Shown: positions 23,888-32,890, numbered from the stretch's first letter. The stretch is 64,000 nt of DNA from Curtobacterium sp. MCBD17_035 (GCF_003234815.2 NZ_CP126279.1:3286001-3350000); one strand, 5' to 3'. Made by a program: numbers and translations. Notes: generated by a model not told the origin, from the letters alone.

Positions 23888-26029
23888 CTACTTGGAGACC
23901 GGGATCGACCCGGTCGCGGGGGCGGTCAACGAGCCGGTGAGGTCGGCGGCGCGCACGGCCTCCACCTCGAGGTCGTCGGCCGTCTGGTCCTTGTCGGCCT
24001 GCTCCTGCAGTGCGGACCGCTGCCGCAGCGGCGGCACCTTGAAGAACCAGCTGAGGACGAACGCGAGCAGGATCACGCCGAGGCCGACCCAGTAGATCGA
24101 CACGGCCGAGGCGTTGAAGCCGGTCATGAAGGGCTTGGTGAGCCGCGCGTCCGCGCCGTTGAGGTACGACGTGTCGCTCGTCTCGCTCGCGGAACTGCTC
24201 GAGCCCGACGTGCCCTTCCGCAACTGCTTCGCGATGGCCGGTGCGACCTCGTTCACGACGTGCTTTCGCTGACCGGCGTCGCTGTAGTCGATCCGCAGGC
24301 TGCCGTTCGACACCGACGCGTGCGCCTTCGCGGCGGCCGCGGTCAGGGCCTGCTGCTCGGCGGCGGGCCGGGCGGTCGCGACCTGCTGCTGGATGACCGT
24401 CTGCGCGGCGGCTGCCGGGACGGCCCCGGCGGCGACCTGCTGCTGGACGGCGGCGGTCACCTGCTGCGTCACCCGCTGGTCCGCTGCCGCCTTCGCAGCG
24501 GTCGTGCCCTGGTCGAGCTTGCCCTGGATCTTCGCCTTGACGGGTGTGACGATCGGGTTCCAGATCTGGTGCATGACGCCCTTGTTCTCGGACGCGTTCG
24601 CGACCGAGGGGGTCAGAGCGGCGTTCAGGCCACTCGACAGGTCCGTCCTGTCCGACATCGCGGTCACGATGTTCGTCGGCATGAGGGAGAACAGCACCGA
24701 CAGGAGCACGGCCGTGCCGAGCGTTCCACCGATCTGCCGGAAGAACGTCGCCGAGCTCGTGGCGACACCCATGTCCCGGGGCTCGACCGAGTTCTGGCTG
24801 GCGAGCGTGATGGTCTGCATGAGCTGGCCGAGGCCGAGACCGATGAAGAACATGCCGATCATGAGGAACCAGAGCGGCTTGTCGATCGTCATGAACGTCA
24901 GGACGACGAAGCCGACGGCGGTGAACGCGGTGCCGGTGACCGGGAAGATCCGGTACCTGCCGGTGCGGGACACGATCTGACCGGACACGATCGACGCGAT
25001 CATGAGGCCACCGATCATCGGCAGCGTGGCGAAGCCGGACGCCGTCGGGGACAGCCCGGTGACGATCTGCAGGTACAACGGGATGGTCAGCATGGCGCCG
25101 AACATCGCGAACCCGACGAGGAAGCCCATGACGGTCGCCATCGAGAACACGCCCGAGCGGAACAGCTTGAGCGGGATGATCGCGTCGTCCTTCATGAGGG
25201 TCTCGACGACCAGGAACCCGACCAGTCCGGCGACCCCCACGGCGTAGCAGGTGATGGCGCCGGCGGAACCCCAGCCCCAGTCGCGGCCCTCCTCGGCGAC
25301 GAGCAGGAGCGGCGCGAGGGTCACGATGACCGAGGTGGCACCCCACCAGTCGATCCGCGGCGTGCGCTTCTCGCCGGTCTTGGGCAGGTGCAGGAACGCG
25401 ATGACCATGAGCAACGCCGCGATGCCGATCGGGACGTTCACCAGGAACACCCAGCGCCAGCCCGTGATGAACAGGATCTGCGCGGCGCCCGAGAACAGAC
25501 CACCGACGAGCGGGCCGATGACCGACGAGATGCCGAACACGGCCAGGAAGTACCCCTGGTACTTCGCGCGCTCACGGGGCGCGAGGATGTCGCCCATGAT
25601 CGCGAGGGGCAGCGACATGAGCGCGCCCGCACCGATGCCCTGGAACGCGCGGAACGCGGCGAGCATGAGCATCGAGGTCGAGAAGGACGACAGCAGCGAC
25701 CCGACGACGAACACCGAGATGCCGAAGATGTACAGCGGGCGGCGCCCGAACAGGTCCGAGAGCTTGCCGTAGATCGGCGTGGTGATCGTCGAGGTGATGA
25801 GGTACGCGGTGGTCACCCACGCCTGCTCGTTGAGACCGTGCAGGTCGTCACCGATGGTGCGGATGGCGGTCCCGACGATCGTCTGGTCGAGGGACGAGAG
25901 GAACATGCCGGCCATGAGGCCGTAGATGACGAGCAGGATCTGGCGGTGGCTCATGATCGGCGAGCCCGATGCGGGCGCCGATCCTGGAGCGCTGCGCCGG
26001 ACCTGCGCGGGAGCGGAGGCAGTTGACAT
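23888..26029 (-). CDS. DHA2-family (EmrB/QacA) multidrug exporter with long extracellular loop
   Basis: A 713-residue 14-helix drug:proton antiporter. The first helix has GLMAGMFLSSLDQTIVGTA (motif D1) and motif A is GKLSDLFGRRPLY. Between the last two helices is an unusually long outer segment, about residues 455-640, rich in Ala and Gln (QQVTAAVQQQVAAGAVPAAA, IQQQVATARPAAEQQALT), likely helical or coiled coil. The family usually has 450-520 residues, so this is a real extension. The start is ATG 26029 with GAAGGACCGCA upstream. The promoter carries three palindromes, and a TetR gene follows. Confidence 0.9.
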   Translation of the reverse strand: MSTASAPAQVRRSAPGSAPASGSPIMSHRQILLVIYGLMAGMFLSSLDQTIVGTAIRTIGDDLHGLNEQAWVTTAYLITSTITTPIYGKLSDLFGRRPLYIFGISVFVVGSLLSSFSTSMLMLAAFRAFQGIGAGALMSLPLAIMGDILAPRERAKYQGYFLAVFGISSVIGPLVGGLFSGAAQILFITGWRWVFLVNVPIGIAALLMVIAFLHLPKTGEKRTPRIDWWGATSVIVTLAPLLLVAEEGRDWGWGSAGAITCYAVGVAGLVGFLVVETLMKDDAIIPLKLFRSGVFSMATVMGFLVGFAMFGAMLTIPLYLQIVTGLSPTASGFATLPMIGGLMIASIVSGQIVSRTGRYRIFPVTGTAFTAVGFVVLTFMTIDKPLWFLMIGMFFIGLGLGQLMQTITLASQNSVEPRDMGVATSSATFFRQIGGTLGTAVLLSVLFSLMPTNIVTAMSDRTDLSSGLNAALTPSVANASENKGVMHQIWNPIVTPVKAKIQGKLDQGTTAAKAAADQRVTQQVTAAVQQQVAAGAVPAAAAQTVIQQQVATARPAAEQQALTAAAAKAHASVSNGSLRIDYSDAGQRKHVVNEVAPAIAKQLRKGTSGSSSSASETSDTSYLNGADARLTKPFMTGFNASAVSIYWVGLGVILLAFVLSWFFKVPPLRQRSALQEQADKDQTADDLEVEAVRAADLTGSLTAPATGSIPVSK

Positions 26030-26113
26030 TGCGGTCCTTCGGATGGGTGTGGAGATGCGTGCGTCGCCTGCAGGGAGCCGACCTCGTCGGGGTGCCGACG
26101 GTGGCATACAACC

Positions 26114-26170
26114 TTGCAGTAGATGCAACTTTACACCTGCCGCAGGTTTGCACAACCCGCAATAGTGCAA
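26114..26170. promoter_or_regulatory. Exporter promoter with three palindromes
   Basis: TTGCA-GTAGA-TGCAA (26114-26128), ACCTGC-C-GCAGGT (26135-26147) and TTGCAC...GTGCAA (26148-26170) are stacked upstream of the DHA2 gene. On the minus strand TTGTGC (26155-26150) and TAAAGT (26133-26128), 16 bp apart, make a plausible sigma-70-type promoter, with the 13-bp palindrome lying exactly between them, a standard repressor position. Confidence 0.65.
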
Positions 26171-26203
26171 GCACTGCACCCCGCGTTCGCGGGCCGCGAC
26201 GGA

Positions 26204-26246
26204 CGGGAGGCGGGACCCGCGTGCTCGACGCAGGTCCCGCCTCCCG
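26204..26246. terminator. Strong hairpin downstream of MMPL gene 1
   Basis: CGGGAGGCGGGACC (26204-26217) pairs perfectly with GGTCCCGCCTCCCG (26233-26246), a 14-bp stem with a 15-base loop, about 40 bp after the stop of the leftward MMPL gene. It incorporates the intergenic 11-mer GGACGGGAGGC (26201-26211). Confidence 0.75.
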
Positions 26247-26286
26247 GGTGGTGATGCGGCGCCCCCTCAGGCGCGAGCGGACGCGG

Positions 26287-28926
26287 TCAGGCGCGGTGCT
26301 CCGGGTGCTCGTGGTGGGCGACCGCCGGAGCGGCGTCCTCGGCCACCGGGGCCGCGTGGTGGCCGTGCTCCGCGTGGGTGTCGTCCCCGCGGGCGGGCAT
26401 GCCCCGCTCGAGCTTCGCACCCTCGACGTCGACGTCCGGCACGATCCGGTCGAGCCACTTCGGGAACCACCAGGCCGCGCGCCCGAGCAGGTGCATGGCC
26501 GCCGGGATGAGCAACAGGCGGACGATGAACGCGTCCACGAGCACCCCGAACGCCAGCCCGAACCCGATCGGTCGGATCGTGGAGGACTCCGAGAAGATGA
26601 AGCCGGAGAACACCGAGATCATGATGATCGCCGCCGCGGTGACGACCGCCCGGCCCGCGTGGACGCCCCGCTGCACCGCGATCTTCGCCGGGGCCCCGTG
26701 GGCGTATGCCTCGCGCATGCCCGACACGAGGAACAACTGGTAGTCCATCGCGAGCCCGAACAGCACGCCCACCTCGATCACCGGCAGGAAGCTCAGGATC
26801 GGCGCCGGGTCGTGCACCCCGAACACCTGGCTGAGCCAGCCCCACTGGTAGATCGCGGTCAGGCCACCGAACGCCGCCAGGAGCGAGAGCACGAAGCCCG
26901 CGGTGGCGGTGAGCGGTACGAGGAACGACCGGAACACGATGATGAGGATGATGAGCGAGAGTCCGACGACCACGACGAGGTAGAGCGGCAGGACGTCCGC
27001 GAGCTTCTCGGAGACGTCGATGTTCGCGCTCGCGTTGCCGGCGACACCGAGGTGCACGTTCCCCCCGTCGGCCTTGACCGGCGACAGGTCGCGGAGGTCG
27101 TGTACGAGGTTCTCCGTGGACACGCTCGAGGGTCCGCCCGTGGGCTGCACCTGGAACGCGATGACGGTCCCGTCCGACGACGCCCCGATCGGTGCGACGG
27201 CGTGCACGTGACCCTGGTCGGCGATCTTCTGCCCGATCGCGACCTCCTGCCGGAGCAGGTCGTTGCCGGTCGCCTTGTGCGGCAGGTCGGCGACGACGAG
27301 GATCGGGCCGTTCTGACCGGCACCGAACTCGCGCTCGAGCACCTTGTACGCCTTGTACTGGCTCGAGTCGGTGGCCTCGGCGGCACCCGTCGGGAGCCCG
27401 AGGCGCATGTGCATGGCGGGCAGGGCGACGACCCCGAGCACCGCGACGCCGGCCACGAGGGTGACGATCGCGCGCCAGGTCGCCATGGGCTTGTTCGGGA
27501 TCCGCACCGAGCCGGTGCGCCCGATCGCCGCGCGCTCCTTCCGACGGAGGATGCGGAAGCCGACGAGGCTGAGCATCGCGGGCGTGAAGCTGATGGCCAC
27601 GAGGATCGCGACCGCCACGGCGACGGCGCCGACCGTGCCCATGAGCCCGAGGAACGGGATGCCGGTGATGTTGAGCGCGAGGAGCGCGACGATCACCGTC
27701 GACCCCGCGAACACGACCGCGTTGCCCGAGGTGCCGTTCGCCAGCCCGATCGACTGGTGCAGCTCCATGCCCTGCTTCAGCTGGGACCGGTGCCGGTTGA
27801 GGATGAACAGCGAGTAGTCGATGCCGACGGCCAGACCGAGCATCACCCCGAGCACCGGCGTCACCGAGATGAACTCGACGAGGCCCGAGAACGACATCGC
27901 ACCGAGCGTGGCGACGCCCACCCCGAGGATCGCGCTGACGAGCGGCAGCGCGGCGCCGATGACCGTGCCGAGCATGACGAGCAGCACGATCGCGGCGATG
28001 ACGATGCCGACGACCTCACCGGGGCCGAGGATGCTCGGGACACCCTGCGCGATGTCGTTCGACGGGTAGACCCGCACGCCGTCGATGCCGGCGTGCTCCG
28101 ACTTGTCGACGATCTTGTTCTTCAGCGTCTGCGGCACCGCGATCGTCGCCTTCTGGAACGACACCGTGCCCACCGCGGCACTGCCGTTCGACGACACGAA
28201 GCGGATGTTCTTCGACAGGTCGAGCAACTGCGAGCTCAGGTCGAGCTTCGTCTCGTTCTGCTGGAGCCTCTTCCGGTTCGCGTCGAGCTTCTGCTGGTTG
28301 GTCGCTAGCGTCGCCTTGCTCGCGTCGAGTTTCTGCTGGTTCGCGTCGATCTGCGCCTGGCCGGCCGTGAGCTGCGCCTGCACCGCCGCGAGCTGACCGG
28401 CCGCCTGGGCCTGCGCCTTCTGCTGGTCGAGCTGCTGCTGTGCGGCGTCGATCTGCTGCTGTCCGGCGGTGAGCTGCTGCTGGCCTGCGTCGATCTGCGC
28501 CTGCGCGTCGGCGAGCTGCTGCTTGCCCGTGACGATCTTCTGCTTGCCGTCCTGCACCTGCTGGCGCTGGTCCGCCAGTTCCTGCTGGGTGGTGAACGGG
28601 TTCGTGGTCGCCCGGACGCCCTTGTACCCGTCGATCGTCGACAGGAAGGACTTGATGCCGGACTTCTGGTCGGCCGTGAACGCGTCGCCGCTCGTCGTCT
28701 GGAAGACGATCGTGCCGCTGCCCCCGCTGGCGGACTTGAACTTCTTGGCGAGCTCGTCGGTCACCTTGCTCGTCGCGGTCCCCGGGATGGTGATCGAGGA
28801 CGAGATCGTCCCGGCGAACAGGCTGTACCCGACCCCGGCGAGCGCCAGGATCACGATCCAGGCGACGACGACGGACCAGTGTCGGCGCGCGGCGAAGCGT
28901 CCGAGGCGGTAGAGGAGACCGGCCAT
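26287..28926 (-). CDS. MMPL-family transporter with Gln-rich coiled coil and His-rich tail
   Basis: An 879-residue RND-superfamily exporter. Two MMPL units are visible: GVMLGLAVGIDYSLFILNRH in the first and GVLFGLAMDYQLFLVSGM in the second. The Asp in each (GIDYS and AMDYQ) belongs to the proton-relay region. The first extracytoplasmic domain holds a long coiled coil, residues 114-235, built of Gln-rich repeats (AGQQQLTAGQQQIDAAQQQL and related). The C-terminus is His/Ala-rich (AEHGHHAAPVAEDAAPAVAH). Such transporters export lipids, siderophores or drugs; the substrate is unknown. It follows a TetR gene by 72 bp on the same strand. Confidence 0.9.
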   Translation of the reverse strand: MAGLLYRLGRFAARRHWSVVVAWIVILALAGVGYSLFAGTISSSITIPGTATSKVTDELAKKFKSASGGSGTIVFQTTSGDAFTADQKSGIKSFLSTIDGYKGVRATTNPFTTQQELADQRQQVQDGKQKIVTGKQQLADAQAQIDAGQQQLTAGQQQIDAAQQQLDQQKAQAQAAGQLAAVQAQLTAGQAQIDANQQKLDASKATLATNQQKLDANRKRLQQNETKLDLSSQLLDLSKNIRFVSSNGSAAVGTVSFQKATIAVPQTLKNKIVDKSEHAGIDGVRVYPSNDIAQGVPSILGPGEVVGIVIAAIVLLVMLGTVIGAALPLVSAILGVGVATLGAMSFSGLVEFISVTPVLGVMLGLAVGIDYSLFILNRHRSQLKQGMELHQSIGLANGTSGNAVVFAGSTVIVALLALNITGIPFLGLMGTVGAVAVAVAILVAISFTPAMLSLVGFRILRRKERAAIGRTGSVRIPNKPMATWRAIVTLVAGVAVLGVVALPAMHMRLGLPTGAAEATDSSQYKAYKVLEREFGAGQNGPILVVADLPHKATGNDLLRQEVAIGQKIADQGHVHAVAPIGASSDGTVIAFQVQPTGGPSSVSTENLVHDLRDLSPVKADGGNVHLGVAGNASANIDVSEKLADVLPLYLVVVVGLSLIILIIVFRSFLVPLTATAGFVLSLLAAFGGLTAIYQWGWLSQVFGVHDPAPILSFLPVIEVGVLFGLAMDYQLFLVSGMREAYAHGAPAKIAVQRGVHAGRAVVTAAAIIMISVFSGFIFSESSTIRPIGFGLAFGVLVDAFIVRLLLIPAAMHLLGRAAWWFPKWLDRIVPDVDVEGAKLERGMPARGDDTHAEHGHHAAPVAEDAAPAVAHHEHPEHRA

Positions 28927-28998
28927 GCTGGTGCCCCGTTCCTTTCTGTGCGGTGGTGGTGCTGCTGGGATCGGGGTACGCCGGTGGACCCCTCGTGG

Positions 28999-29643
28999 TC
29001 AGTGCTGGGGCATGTAGCCGCTGCGGACGCTGTCGATGAGTCGGCCGAGCAACGCGTCCCACTGTGCGCGGCCGTCGCCGTCAGTGCTCGCACCCGTGCG
29101 GAGGACCCAGTGCTTCGAGATCACGACGACGCCGTTCATGAGCGAGGTCACGAGGAGTTCGGCGTCGAGGGGGTCGGCCGACGGGTTGCGGCGACGGACC
29201 TCGTCGACGAGGACGGCGGTCGACCGGTCGAAGGCCTCGTCGATGAGCAGACGGCCGCGGCGGTCCTCCTCGGGCGGCTCACCGAGCACGCGCACGATCG
29301 ACGAGATCGCGGTCGGCAGGTCCGCGACGCGTAACCACTCGGCGATCTCGTCGAACATGGAGGCCCGGTCGCCGTTGCCGACGGGCGTCGCGGTGGCCGT
29401 CGCCACGAAGTCGTCGAGGACGACGGTGAGCAGCTCGCCGCAGAGCGTGAGGACGACCTCGTCGATCGACGAGAAGTGGTTGAACACCGTGCGGCGCGCG
29501 ACGTCGGCTCGGGCGGCGAGCTCGTCGACGCTGAACCGGGGGCCGCCCCGTTCGGCGGTCAGTGCGCGAGCAGCGTCGAGGATCGCCGCCCGGTGCCGGG
29601 CCTTGAGCACGGCCCGTCGGTCGATGCTGGTCCCCGTGGTCAC
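28999..29643 (-). CDS. TetR-family regulator of MMPL gene 1
   Basis: A 214-residue repressor. The helix-turn-helix is FSVDELAARADVARRTVFNH, following HRAAILDAARALTAERGG. The start is read as GTG 29643; GGAG is almost fused to it, so initiation may be weak or leaderless. The gene precedes the MMPL exporter, and the two are probably one transcript. Overlapping palindromes 15 bp upstream of the start suggest autoregulation. Confidence 0.87.
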   Translation of the reverse strand: MTTGTSIDRRAVLKARHRAAILDAARALTAERGGPRFSVDELAARADVARRTVFNHFSSIDEVVLTLCGELLTVVLDDFVATATATPVGNGDRASMFDEIAEWLRVADLPTAISSIVRVLGEPPEEDRRGRLLIDEAFDRSTAVLVDEVRRRNPSADPLDAELLVTSLMNGVVVISKHWVLRTGASTDGDGRAQWDALLGRLIDSVRSGYMPQH

Positions 29644-29657
29644 TCCGGAGACACTAG

Positions 29658-29679
29658 GTGCACCGATGCACGGAGTGCA
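29658..29679. promoter_or_regulatory. Overlapping palindromes upstream of tetR-MMPL operon
   Basis: GTGCA-CCGA-TGCAC (29658-29671) and TGCAC-GGA-GTGCA (29667-29679) share the TGCAC half. The three alternating half-sites could bind two repressor dimers. Confidence 0.55.
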
Positions 29680-29752
29680 ACGACGTCCATCCGACACTCA
29701 GGTCCGTGACCCCGGGGTGAACCGCGTCTCAGGCGAACCATCTGGTCTCGCT

Positions 29753-29767
29753 TACCCCCAGGGGGTA
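29753..29767. promoter_or_regulatory. CsoR-type metal-repressor box
   Basis: TACCCCC-A-GGGGGTA is a perfect 15-bp palindrome matching the G/C-tract operators of CsoR/RcnR-family copper and nickel sensors. It ends 10 bp before the permease ATG, with TACCCT as a likely -10 element overlapping its right arm. No csoR gene is present in the window. Confidence 0.7.
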
Positions 29768-29777
29768 CCCTGTCATC

Positions 29778-31052
29778 ATGATGATCCTGCAGGCGATCGG
29801 TGCCGCCCTGGCGGCGGCCGGGACGATGGCGTGGACGATCCTCTGGCCCCTCGTGCTCGGGTTCGCCCTGTCGGGTGTGATCCAGGCCGCGGTCAGGACC
29901 GAACGCATCACCCGGCTCATGCACGACGACTCCCCGCGTGCCATCGCGGTGGCGACGGGGTTCGGAGCACTGTCCTCCTCGTGCTCCTACGCGGCGGTCG
30001 CGCTCGCCCGGGCACTGTTCCGGAAGGGCGCGAGCCTCACCGCGGCGATCGCGTTCGAGGTGGCGTCGACGAACCTCGTCGTCGAGCTCGGCCTCGTCCT
30101 CGCGTTCGTCATGGGATGGCAGTTCACCCTCGCCGAGTTCATCGGCGGCCCCGTCATGATCGTGCTCGTCGCGCTCGGCTTCCGACTCTGGATGCGGGGT
30201 CGCATCGTCGACGCCGCACGGGAGCAGGCCGACCGGGGCCTCGCCGGCTCGATGGAGGGGCACGCGGCGATGGACATGTCGGTCGCCGGTGACCAGGGGT
30301 TCTGGCGACGCCTGTTCTCCCGACCGGGCATCACGTCGGTGTCCCAGTACTTCGTCATGGACTGGGCCGCCGTACTCCGGGACATCGTCATCGGGCTCCT
30401 CATCGCGGGGGCGTTCGAGGCCTGGGTCCCGAGGGCATGGCTGCAGGCGGTGTTCCTGCACGGTGACCCGACGGTCGCGTTCTTCCTCGACCCGCTCATC
30501 GGACCGGTCATCGCCATGGTCAGCTTCGTGTGCTCGGTCGGGAACGTCCCGCTCGCGGCGGTGCTCTGGAACGGCGGGATCAGCTTCGGCGGCGTCGTGA
30601 GCTTCGTCTTCGCCGACCTGCTCATCATCCCGATCATCGTGATCTACCGGAAGTACTACGGCTGGGCGGCCGCCCTCCGGATCACCGGCGTCCTCTACGG
30701 CGCCATGGTGCTCGCCGGGTACGTCGTCGAGCTCGTCTTCACGCCGCTCGGCCTCGTCCCCACCGGTCGGCACCTGGCGATCGCCGAGACCGGGATCACG
30801 TGGAACTACACCACCTGGTTGGACATCCTGTTCCTGGTCGTGGCGGCGGTCCTGCTCGTCGTCTTCGTCCGCAGCGGCTCGTGGTCGATGCTGCGGATGA
30901 TGGGCGGCGGCCCGGACGACGGGGGCCACGCGCACGAGCACCACGAAGCGAACGCGCACGAGCACGCGCACGAGCACCACGAAGCGAACGAGCACGAGCA
31001 CGGGCACGAGCACGCCCACCACGACGTGGGCGGGCACCACCCGCACCACTGA
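29778..31052 (+). CDS. YraQ/DUF318-type permease with His-rich C-terminal tail
   Basis: A 424-residue membrane protein with about eight helices of the permease family that includes YraQ and ArsP-like proteins. The paired family signatures are SSSCSYAAVALARALFRKG in the N-terminal half and VCSVGNVPLAAVLWNGG in the C-terminal half. From about 30927 the tail is almost all His, Glu, Ala and Asp (HAHEHHEANAHEHAHEHHEA and onwards), a likely metal-binding segment. The ATG at 29778 has no clear Shine-Dalgarno and lies 6 bases after TACCCT, so the message may be leaderless. The CsoR box in front suggests induction by copper or another metal. Metal or metal-chelate export is inferred. Confidence 0.85.
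   Translation: MMILQAIGAALAAAGTMAWTILWPLVLGFALSGVIQAAVRTERITRLMHDDSPRAIAVATGFGALSSSCSYAAVALARALFRKGASLTAAIAFEVASTNLVVELGLVLAFVMGWQFTLAEFIGGPVMIVLVALGFRLWMRGRIVDAAREQADRGLAGSMEGHAAMDMSVAGDQGFWRRLFSRPGITSVSQYFVMDWAAVLRDIVIGLLIAGAFEAWVPRAWLQAVFLHGDPTVAFFLDPLIGPVIAMVSFVCSVGNVPLAAVLWNGGISFGGVVSFVFADLLIIPIIVIYRKYYGWAAALRITGVLYGAMVLAGYVVELVFTPLGLVPTGRHLAIAETGITWNYTTWLDILFLVVAAVLLVVFVRSGSWSMLRMMGGGPDDGGHAHEHHEANAHEHAHEHHEANEHEHGHEHAHHDVGGHHPHH
30927..31049. repeat. His-rich imperfect repeat at 3' end of permease gene
   Basis: The block CGCACGAGCACCACGAAGCG recurs at an interval of about 33 bp and encodes HEHHEAN-type units. The tail holds roughly twenty histidines. Confidence 0.75.
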
Positions 31053-31059
31053 CCGCCCG

Positions 31060-32019
31060 TCAGCGGTACAGCGTCTCGCGCGGGTACTCCCCGAAGGCCG
31101 CTGCGTACGCCCCCGAGAACCGGCCGAGGTGCACGAAGCCCCAACGGCGTGCGACGTCGCCGACGGACACGTCCTCGGGGTGCTGCTCGAGCAGTTCGGC
31201 CCGCACCCGCTCCAGGCGCACCTGCCGCAGGTACCGCGTGGGCGACGTGGCCAGGGCACGCTCGAACGCCTGCTGCAGGGAGCGGGAGCTCACGTTCGCC
31301 GCCGCGGCGACGTCCGTGAGCGTGATCGGCAGATGGGCGTTCGCGTGGATGAACTCGACCGCCGTGCGGACCCGCCGGTGGCGCGGGAGCAGCAGCTCGG
31401 GCGGCAGGGAGGTCGCCTCGTGTGGGAACGTCGACAGGAGCGACACCGCGGCGAGGCGGTTCACCTCGCTCCGCAGCAGGGCACTGGCGTCGGCGCTCGC
31501 GCCCACGGCGTTCACCGTCCGCACCGCCGCCGTCCACCGCTGGAGCGCGTGGTCCTCGAGTCGGCCACCGTGTCGGAACCGCAGGGGCCCGCCGTCGTGG
31601 CCCTCGACCTCCGCCGCGACCCGCTCGAGGTACCGGCCGTCGAGGTGGACGAGGTTCTGCTTGTAGTCGGCGAACGCGAACCGGTTCTGGCCACCGGTGG
31701 TGAACAGGACGGGCTGCCCGGGTTCGAGCGGCGTGAGGTCGCCGGTCCCCTCGAGGTCCATCGCGCCGGTCCCCGCGGTGATCCACGTGACCACGTACTC
31801 GCCCTGCACCTGGACGGTGCCTTCGACCGACCCCGTGAACCGGTTCCCCCGCAACGTGACGTCGTCGTCCCCGGCGATCGTGTAGCGGTACCCGAACTCG
31901 CGCTCGGTCGGCTCGATGTGGAACTGCCGTCCGTTGTACGCGGCCTCGTACATGGCACGGGCATCGTCGATGTCCTGCCCGGCGACCACTGAGCGTCGCA
32001 CCACGTCCTCTGCCATCAT
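31060..32019 (-). CDS. AraC-family transcriptional regulator
   Basis: A 319-residue regulator with an N-terminal cupin-like sensing domain (AYNGRQFHIEPTEREFGYRY, then a PGQPVLFTTGG segment) and a C-terminal AraC double helix-turn-helix (ITLTDVAAAANVSSRSLQQA, then SVGDVARRWGFVHLGRFSGA, ending with FGEYPRETLYR). The overall pattern resembles regulators of AraC-binding-like domain family PF14525. The start is ATG 32019, with a second ATG three bases on; no Shine-Dalgarno is evident. Convergent with the permease gene and divergent from azlC; the target is unknown. Confidence 0.88.
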   Translation of the reverse strand: MMAEDVVRRSVVAGQDIDDARAMYEAAYNGRQFHIEPTEREFGYRYTIAGDDDVTLRGNRFTGSVEGTVQVQGEYVVTWITAGTGAMDLEGTGDLTPLEPGQPVLFTTGGQNRFAFADYKQNLVHLDGRYLERVAAEVEGHDGGPLRFRHGGRLEDHALQRWTAAVRTVNAVGASADASALLRSEVNRLAAVSLLSTFPHEATSLPPELLLPRHRRVRTAVEFIHANAHLPITLTDVAAAANVSSRSLQQAFERALATSPTRYLRQVRLERVRAELLEQHPEDVSVGDVARRWGFVHLGRFSGAYAAAFGEYPRETLYR

Positions 32020-32125
32020 CCAAGGATCGCAGCCGCGGCGCCCGGACGCCGGGGTTGACAGGGAACTGCGCGTCTGGGACACGCGGGCGCGCCCGGGCGC
32101 AGCCGGCCTGCGGCATCCTGAGGGC

Positions 32126-32890
32126 ATGACCGACGGCTCCCCCACCCCCGCCGACGAGCACGACGGCCCCGAGCGAGCGGCGGACGTCACGACCGCTCGG
32201 CGGGCCGTCGTCCGCCAGGGCGTCTCGGTCGCCGTCGCGACCGGACTGTACGGCGTGAGCTTCGGCGCGCTGAGCGTGGCGAGCGGCCTCAGCGTCGTGC
32301 AGACCTGCCTGCTGTCGCTCCTCCTGTTCAGCGGCGGGTCGCAGTTCGCGCTCGTCGGGATCCTCGGCGGCGGCGGCACCGCGGGGGCGGCGATCGCGGC
32401 CGCCTCCCTGCTCGGCATCCGGAACGCGCTCTACGGGCTCCAACTCGGTCCGACGATGCTCCCCCGCGGGTGGCGTCGGATCGTGGTCCCCCAGCTCACG
32501 ATCGACGAGTCCACGGCGGTCGCGGTCGCGCAGTCCTCGCGGCCGCTCCGTCGCCTGGGGTTCTGGGTGACCGGCCTCGGCGTGTACATCGGATGGAACG
32601 TCATGACGCTCGTCGGGGCCCTCGCGGGGTCCGCGCTCGGCGATCCGAAGCGCTACGGGCTCGACGCCGCCGCCTCGGCCGCGTTCATCGCACTCCTCTG
32701 GCCGCGGCTGCGGGCACGGCAACCGGTCGCCATCGCGATCGTCGCCGGGATCGTGACGACCGCACTCATCCCCGTGATCCCACAGGGCCTCCCGGTGCTC
32801 GCCGCCGCGTGCGTGGGCGCGGTGATCGCGTGGTGGTGGCCCGACCGGTGGCGGCCCTCCCGGCCGGATGCGACCGGGGCCGCGTCGTGA
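32126..32890 (+). CDS. azlC: AzlC-family branched-chain amino acid exporter subunit
   Basis: The 254-residue large subunit of an AzlCD-type exporter. Helix signatures YGVSFGALSVASGLSVVQTC, LLLFSGGSQFALVGILGGGG and LGIRNALYGLQLGPTMLP are family hallmarks. The pair exports branched-chain amino acids or analogues (azaleucine resistance). ATG 32126. The 3' end overlaps azlD by 4 bp, as usual for this pair. The AraC gene is divergent and could regulate it, but no operator is obvious. Confidence 0.92.
   Translation: MTDGSPTPADEHDGPERAADVTTARRAVVRQGVSVAVATGLYGVSFGALSVASGLSVVQTCLLSLLLFSGGSQFALVGILGGGGTAGAAIAAASLLGIRNALYGLQLGPTMLPRGWRRIVVPQLTIDESTAVAVAQSSRPLRRLGFWVTGLGVYIGWNVMTLVGALAGSALGDPKRYGLDAAASAAFIALLWPRLRARQPVAIAIVAGIVTTALIPVIPQGLPVLAAACVGAVIAWWWPDRWRPSRPDATGAAS

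Noticed and set aside
23576-28308. Two long plus-strand frames opposite the DHA2 and MMPL genes
   Set aside because: Same shadow composition; the minus strand holds complete transporter families with good starts.
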